From a virus, in the IMG/VR virus record IMGVR_UViG_3300013233_000235, positions 1-64,000 of that record: DNA of 64,000 bases; one strand, 5' to 3'. A model generated the notes under the pieces. That model was not told the origin of the DNA. It ran no database searches and saw only the letters and a program-made list of their open reading frames with translations. This document shows positions 60,343 to 64,000 of this stretch, one piece after another (positions within the stretch are counted from its first letter, which is position 1; each line of letters opens with the position of its first letter). The position numbers and the translations under genes were made by a program.

Positions 60343-60972
60343 ATGTACACGTATAGAGATGTTACAAATGTTAGCGCCCGTATCGAGAAGATCGAGGGGT
60401 ACTCACTGATCTATGATGGGAATGAGTTCCCAAAATCCACGACCTACGATGAGAGACTAGCGATTTTAGATATACCATATAACCAGGGTCGGATATCCCT
60501 AGATACCGATGACCTCGTGGAGTTCTACAACGGGGATGGGCTGGGCTACGTCGTGGGCACGGATCTGGATGGGGTGTGTTACGCAGTGGCCATGGTGGCA
60601 ATCAGATTAGGCAAACGGATTGGCGTGAAGAATGGGATGCTGATGTTTAACGAGGCCTTTATGGCTGGCGGCGAACTTATTATGAATCATGGTAGCACCA
60701 TGACGTATCTGGAAAATGGGCGGGTATTAGAAACCGCCGGGGTGAGCGATAAACATCCTAAGCTGGCCTACGGTGAGATTGATGTCATCGGGGGGATGTA
60801 CATACACAGTGTGTCACCGGGTGGGGTACTGCATAGCACCCCCATCCCTAGCGAGTGCACATTGGTGTCACATGCTGACTACGTACAGGTTGCGGCCAGA
60901 GGTGGCCAGGTCAAGTATCGAATTCTAAACAACGGTATTACAACCCCAGTGTCAACAAAACCCCCAGAATAA
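60343..60972 (+). CDS. Hypothetical protein, 209 aa
   Basis: ATG 60343 after TAGGAATAGTTAA. Beta-rich, with repeated G-x-DG turns, and no catalytic motif seen. It is followed by a cassette terminator. Function unknown. Confidence 0.65.
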   Translation: MYTYRDVTNVSARIEKIEGYSLIYDGNEFPKSTTYDERLAILDIPYNQGRISLDTDDLVEFYNGDGLGYVVGTDLDGVCYAVAMVAIRLGKRIGVKNGMLMFNEAFMAGGELIMNHGSTMTYLENGRVLETAGVSDKHPKLAYGEIDVIGGMYIHSVSPGGVLHSTPIPSECTLVSHADYVQVAARGGQVKYRILNNGITTPVSTKPPE

Positions 60973-60976
60973 AGTT

Positions 60977-61002
60977 AGCCCCTTCGGGGGCTTTCTTTTT
61001 TA
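60977..61002 (+). terminator. Terminator, cassette copy 4
   Basis: AGCCCC-TTCG-GGGGCT with TTCTTTTTT. Confidence 0.93.
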
Positions 61003-61026
61003 TTTGTTTCCATACATTCTCAAGAC

Positions 61027-61034
61027 TATATAAC
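61027..61034 (+). promoter_or_regulatory. Early promoter TATATAAC
   Basis: AGACTATATAACTACTATG context, with hairpin AAGAGA 61042-61047 / TCTCTT 61056-61061, then GGAGTTTAGTTATG. Confidence 0.78.
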
Positions 61035-61077
61035 TACTATGAAGAGACGCTTTGATCTCTTATCTTGGAGTTTAGTT

Positions 61078-61659
61078 ATGAACGAAGATACACATAAAGC
61101 TGAGTTTAGAACCATCGATGATAAAGTGTACCTGGTATTGGGTGGTGGGTTAGTACACTACCCCCTGGTGAATCTTTTCTTAGAACTGGTCACCGTGAAC
61201 AGGACGCACGCTGTTTACAAGGATGCCGGGAGGGCGTTCATATGTAACGCCTACGAATGTTACATCGATGATAACATTGCCATCCCCACCAGATTGGTGG
61301 ATGAGTTGCTATCAGTCCGCAATAATTGTTGCCAGCTGGCAACGCGCCGAAACATCGTTATAGATGGAGTGGTACGGGATATGCCATTATCCCTATCGGG
61401 CAGCCTTAAGCTGTTCGAGGTAATGGCCGTAAACGGCGATTGGCCAAACACTGTCATAACAACGTGGTGTGACGGCAAAGGCGTGCACAGGACAAACCTG
61501 GCCACCGGGCGACAATTCCCCCAAGTGGGACACCTACCCACCACAGTGGGTGTTAGCGAGGATGGTAGTGTGGTACATCTAGACAGTGGGTGGTCACTGA
61601 CGATGGATGGCATGGTGCTTACAGACCAACTAGAATCTTCTAAGGAGGATGCCACATGA
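61078..61659 (+). CDS. Early-cassette protein, 193 aa
   Basis: ATG 61078 is set by GGAG; the in-frame ATG at 61039 is the promoter-hairpin element. A soluble alpha/beta protein with several cysteines (NNCCQLA). Its TGA overlaps the next start (ATGA). Function unknown. Confidence 0.7.
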   Translation: MNEDTHKAEFRTIDDKVYLVLGGGLVHYPLVNLFLELVTVNRTHAVYKDAGRAFICNAYECYIDDNIAIPTRLVDELLSVRNNCCQLATRRNIVIDGVVRDMPLSLSGSLKLFEVMAVNGDWPNTVITTWCDGKGVHRTNLATGRQFPQVGHLPTTVGVSEDGSVVHLDSGWSLTMDGMVLTDQLESSKEDAT

Positions 61660-61946
61660 CGGACGCAGTCATGGGGACCGTATTGCACACCCCGACCTCG
61701 GCGTACCGAATCGGCGCCACATGTGACTTCCAAGAGATGGGGGATGATTACGAAGTGGTCCATACTTCACAGGGCTACACCGTGGCAACACCATCTGGGG
61801 ACGTACTACTACCCCACGATGCACCTCTAAGATTTATCACCAGTGTCACCGGGGTTACCCGCACGGGTGTGATGGCACTAAACAAGGGTAAGATTGTGCT
61901 ATTCCACCGTGACGAAGCTGGCACGATGGGGGTAGATAAGCTGTAA
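61656..61946 (+). CDS. Hypothetical protein, 96 aa
   Basis: ATG 61656 overlaps the preceding stop and follows AAGGAGG. A small beta-rich protein. Ends at a bidirectional terminator. Function unknown. Confidence 0.65.
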   Translation: MTDAVMGTVLHTPTSAYRIGATCDFQEMGDDYEVVHTSQGYTVATPSGDVLLPHDAPLRFITSVTGVTRTGVMALNKGKIVLFHRDEAGTMGVDKL

Positions 61947-61974
61947 AAAAAGGGCGGTTATCCGCCCTTTTTTT
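61945..61974. terminator. Bidirectional terminator
   Basis: A-run plus GGGCGG pairs with CCGCCC plus T-run over TTAT. Serves the convergent genes on either side. Confidence 0.93.
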
Positions 61975-62701
61975 ATTTGCTTATAAAGATCCCACTATAT
62001 CTGTGGTATTGTCTCTTATCACCCATGATTGAAAGCTTACGCCATTTCGGTAGATGTTCCTCATTATAAATCTCATAGGCATCCGAATATGAATCCAACA
62101 CCTCCCTAAAGGCACCACCCGTGGACCCACCGGTGTTGACGGCCAGGGATGCATTGATTACTAATGTGTTATACACAAACCCTTTTTCAGCCGATACACA
62201 CATGTTACCAAAATGCCTCTTAGATGTGTTAGGCATGTTTTCCAATCCCGAGGCATGTTCTAGCATCACTCGCACGGTTATACGCTGGCGGCGCCAAAAC
62301 CCCTTAATACCAATGGTGTTGGGGCCAATAAGGTAGACCTCCGATGTACCCTCGTGTGTGGGGTCACCTAAGGTGGAGGGCTCCAGGGTGTTATACCCGT
62401 ATGAGGCGGACATAGCACTGGTTATATCACGGCCTTCCCTTAAGGATTTGGGGACTGTTATAGAGATGCCATGTTCGATATCCCTGGTGGGTAGCCCGAA
62501 TAGATCGATGTCTTTGACAGTACCACTGACAACATTAATATCGGTCATGACAACCCCCCGAATCACATCTTCAACAACGCGGGACTCTACAGACGCCGCA
62601 CCGTTATACATGGCCCCACCACTCAGATGGGCAGCGTGGATGAGGTCATTGGGGATTTCTCGGTATATTTTTTTTAATCCGTAACTAATGTGTGATTCCA
62701 T
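61973..62701 (-). CDS. Hypothetical minus-strand protein, 242 aa
   Basis: A 242-residue protein with AAAGGGTG before ATG 62701. Helical N-terminus (KKIYREIPNDLIHAAHL), beta-rich middle, helical C-terminus with several Tyr and Arg. It is the only minus-strand gene in this early region, and minus-strand genes in this window are otherwise mostly virion genes plus nrdB, so a virion role is possible. No motif recognised. Confidence 0.65.
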   Translation of the reverse strand: MESHISYGLKKIYREIPNDLIHAAHLSGGAMYNGAASVESRVVEDVIRGVVMTDINVVSGTVKDIDLFGLPTRDIEHGISITVPKSLREGRDITSAMSASYGYNTLEPSTLGDPTHEGTSEVYLIGPNTIGIKGFWRRQRITVRVMLEHASGLENMPNTSKRHFGNMCVSAEKGFVYNTLVINASLAVNTGGSTGGAFREVLDSYSDAYEIYNEEHLPKWRKLSIMGDKRQYHRYSGIFISK

Positions 62702-62739
62702 GGTGGCACCCTTTACTGTGTTCGGTGAATTGATAGGCC

Positions 62740-62747
62740 TATATAAC
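62740..62747 (+). promoter_or_regulatory. Early promoter TATATAAC
   Basis: GGCCTATATAACTACCATG context, upstream of the tubulin-like gene. Confidence 0.75.
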
Positions 62748-62750
62748 TAC

Positions 62751-62826
62751 CATGATGGGTAACAACCCTTCATGCAGGCATACCATTTAAACATATGCCA
62801 ATCTACATATTGTGCTTTTAGGCACA
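62751..62826 (+). other. Three tandem leader hairpins
   Basis: CATGA-T-GGGT 62751-62760 pairs with ACCC-T-TCATG 62765-62774 over AACA; GGCATA 62777-62782 with TATGCC 62794-62799; TGTGC 62811-62815 with GCACA 62822-62826. All lie between promoter and start of the tubulin-like gene. Confidence 0.65.
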
Positions 62827-62846
62827 CTACTTAATAGGAAAGTAAC

Positions 62847-63902
62847 ATGAACAAACATACATTGAGAATTTACGGCGGCGGCGGTGTTGGTGCAAACGCA
62901 TTAATCCATGGGATCAACATCCCAGAGGAATTACAAAACGCTGGTGTGTTCCCACGAACACAGGCCGTGATCCTGGACACATCGGATGCCAACATCCGCG
63001 GCATGGAAGAACAGATGCTCGATCTGGGCATCACTGCGTTCCTTGTACCCGATGCACGCGGATTTGGTAAGGACCGCACAAAGGCGTACAAGGCTATTTC
63101 ACCCCACATTGCAACCATCCTGCAAGAGAATCCTGCTGGGGATTACAACATCGTGATCGGGGGAACCTCCGGTGCCAGCGGTAGCATCTTTGCCCACTTG
63201 CTGACAATGGAGCTGCTTAAACGGGGCGAGAACGTAGTGGTTATTCTTGTCGGCTCTATCGCATCAGCCATCGAGGCCGATAGCGCCAAGAAGGTGATTG
63301 AAGGTCTTCAGGGTGCCTGCGAGTCCAGCAAACGATCTTTGCCCTTCGTGTACTTAGAGAATGCCTCGTCACCTAATGAGGATATGCCATGGCAAATGCC
63401 CCAAGGCGATGCTGATAAAGAGATTGACCGCGTGGTTGGTTATCTGGCAATGATGACCTCTGGGAACCTGACGCGTTTGGATCATCGCGATGTGAGCAAC
63501 TTCTTACACCCTGACAAGGTTGTGAAGTCCGTGCCACCCCAGCTGACCCAACTTGTCGTTGGTAAAACCAACGACGACCATTGGTCGGAATACGTTGGTA
63601 AAACCATCACCACGATGTCCGCGCGACAATCGTCCGACACTGGGATACCGGCGTTGGAGAGCTTGTATGACACCGAGGGGTTTTATAAGCCAGAGATTCA
63701 CACTGGTAACAAGCTCAGTGACGCCCTCCCATCCACGGGGTTGGAAGATCTACTACTAGCCACCACAACTAAGGATGTGGCTGCGATCTACGAACACCTA
63801 ACCGAAGTGTGTGATACATATGAATCACACGCATCCAACCTTAGCAAAGCCAGTGCCATCTCATCATCATCCGATATGGGTGGGGATTGCATGGTCCTTT
63901 AA
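62847..63902 (+). CDS. phuZ: PhuZ-like tubulin/FtsZ-family protein
   Basis: A 351-residue protein. An N-terminal glycine loop GGGGVGANA (10-18) and the tubulin-type phosphate loop GGTSGASGS (105-113) followed by a helix and the strand VVVILVG match the GTP-binding plan of tubulin, FtsZ and phage PhuZ. DTSDANI (44-50) fits the nucleotide-contacting loop between them. The polar tail with DMGGD near the C-terminus recalls the acidic tail used in PhuZ filament contacts. Known for PhuZ: GTP-driven filaments form a spindle that centres the phage nucleus and delivers capsids. The gene has its own early promoter and hairpin leader, AGGAAAG before ATG 62847. Family membership is fairly sure, orthology to PhuZ likely. 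Confidence 0.78.
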   Translation: MNKHTLRIYGGGGVGANALIHGINIPEELQNAGVFPRTQAVILDTSDANIRGMEEQMLDLGITAFLVPDARGFGKDRTKAYKAISPHIATILQENPAGDYNIVIGGTSGASGSIFAHLLTMELLKRGENVVVILVGSIASAIEADSAKKVIEGLQGACESSKRSLPFVYLENASSPNEDMPWQMPQGDADKEIDRVVGYLAMMTSGNLTRLDHRDVSNFLHPDKVVKSVPPQLTQLVVGKTNDDHWSEYVGKTITTMSARQSSDTGIPALESLYDTEGFYKPEIHTGNKLSDALPSTGLEDLLLATTTKDVAAIYEHLTEVCDTYESHASNLSKASAISSSSDMGGDCMVL

Positions 63903-63908
63903 TAAATC

Positions 63909-63936
63909 GTACGGCGGGCGCTGATGCCCGCCGTAC
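63909..63936 (+). other. GC-rich intercistronic hairpin
   Basis: GTACGGCGGGC pairs perfectly with GCCCGCCGTAC over GCTGAT. No T-run; GGAGG of the next gene follows. Same type as the hairpins at 5738 and 45087. Confidence 0.7.
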
Positions 63937-63951
63937 AACATCGGAGGTAGC

Positions 63952-64000
63952 ATGACCACAAGTTTCATAATACCTATTAGTGGGAGGGATCTGCGAATAG
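63952..64000 (+). CDS. Start of a gene cut by the window end
   Basis: ATG 63952 has CGGAGG seven bases upstream and the frame stays open to the end of the window (16 codons). The short hydrophobic N-terminus (TSFIIPIS) gives no clue to function. Confidence 0.6.
   Translation, partial: MTTSFIIPISGRDLRI

Noticed and set aside
60470-60490. CATATAACC resembling the early promoter
   Set aside because: Lies within a gene, lacks the TnnnATG extension and any hairpin downstream.

Overview
The window reads as a stretch of a jumbo myovirus genome related to Pseudomonas phage phiKZ (nucleus-forming phages, Chimalliviridae). The reasons are: a virion-type split RNA polymerase (beta-prime half with an intact NADFDGD motif, then a beta-like protein) beside a giant tail-associated lysin and a prohead protease; a phiKZ-type block of tail tube, tail sheath, three structural proteins and large terminase; a tubulin/FtsZ-like protein resembling PhuZ; and short early promoters (TATATAAC) close to the TATATTAC element described for phiKZ early genes. 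The host cannot be named from sequence; the M23 lysin and promoter type suit a Gram-negative bacterium.

Layout. 1-2.5 kb: a truncated zinc-ribbon protein, two unknown proteins and a macro-domain protein. 2.6-17 kb: virion genes, including a 3738-residue protein on the minus strand with an M23 peptidase domain and several internal repeats. 17-26.2 kb: RNA polymerase beta-prime and beta halves, two unknown proteins and the prohead protease, in the order known from phiKZ (gp180, gp178, gp177, gp176, gp175). 26.3-29.2 kb: an SbcC/Rad50-like ATPase and a small membrane protein. 29.3-31.6 kb: an early-promoter unit and small proteins. 31.6-42.1 kb: tube and sheath on the minus strand, then three structural proteins and large terminase on the plus strand. 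42.1-49.8 kb and 52.7-62 kb: accessory early genes, mostly small, unrecognised and often membrane-anchored. 49.9-52.3 kb: minus-strand ribonucleotide reductase small subunit and an unknown protein. 62-64 kb: a minus-strand unknown, the PhuZ-like gene and the start of one more gene.

The strongest non-coding signal is RNA structure. Nine copies of an early-promoter motif (consensus ATATAACTnnnATG) sit in the gaps, most followed at once by a hairpin at the expected transcript 5' end. Four of them belong to a dispersed cassette of about 105 bp: terminator, promoter, hairpin, ribosome-binding site, start codon. This resembles in design the PeSL (promoter early stem-loop) modules of T4-like phages. 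One promoter drives about 250 nt that folds on paper into eight consecutive hairpins ending in a terminator (44018-44300), a candidate structured RNA that also holds an open frame of 57 codons. Other tandem hairpin runs lie at 30451-30540, 2452-2601 and 62751-62826.

How the genes fit together: the virion polymerase would be injected with the DNA and read the TATATAAC promoters of the accessory regions. The PhuZ-like filament, nucleotide reductase and SbcC-like ATPase act in replication, and the protease, tube, sheath, terminase and giant lysin serve capsid maturation, packaging and entry. All functional statements are from sequence reading only; no database search was possible.
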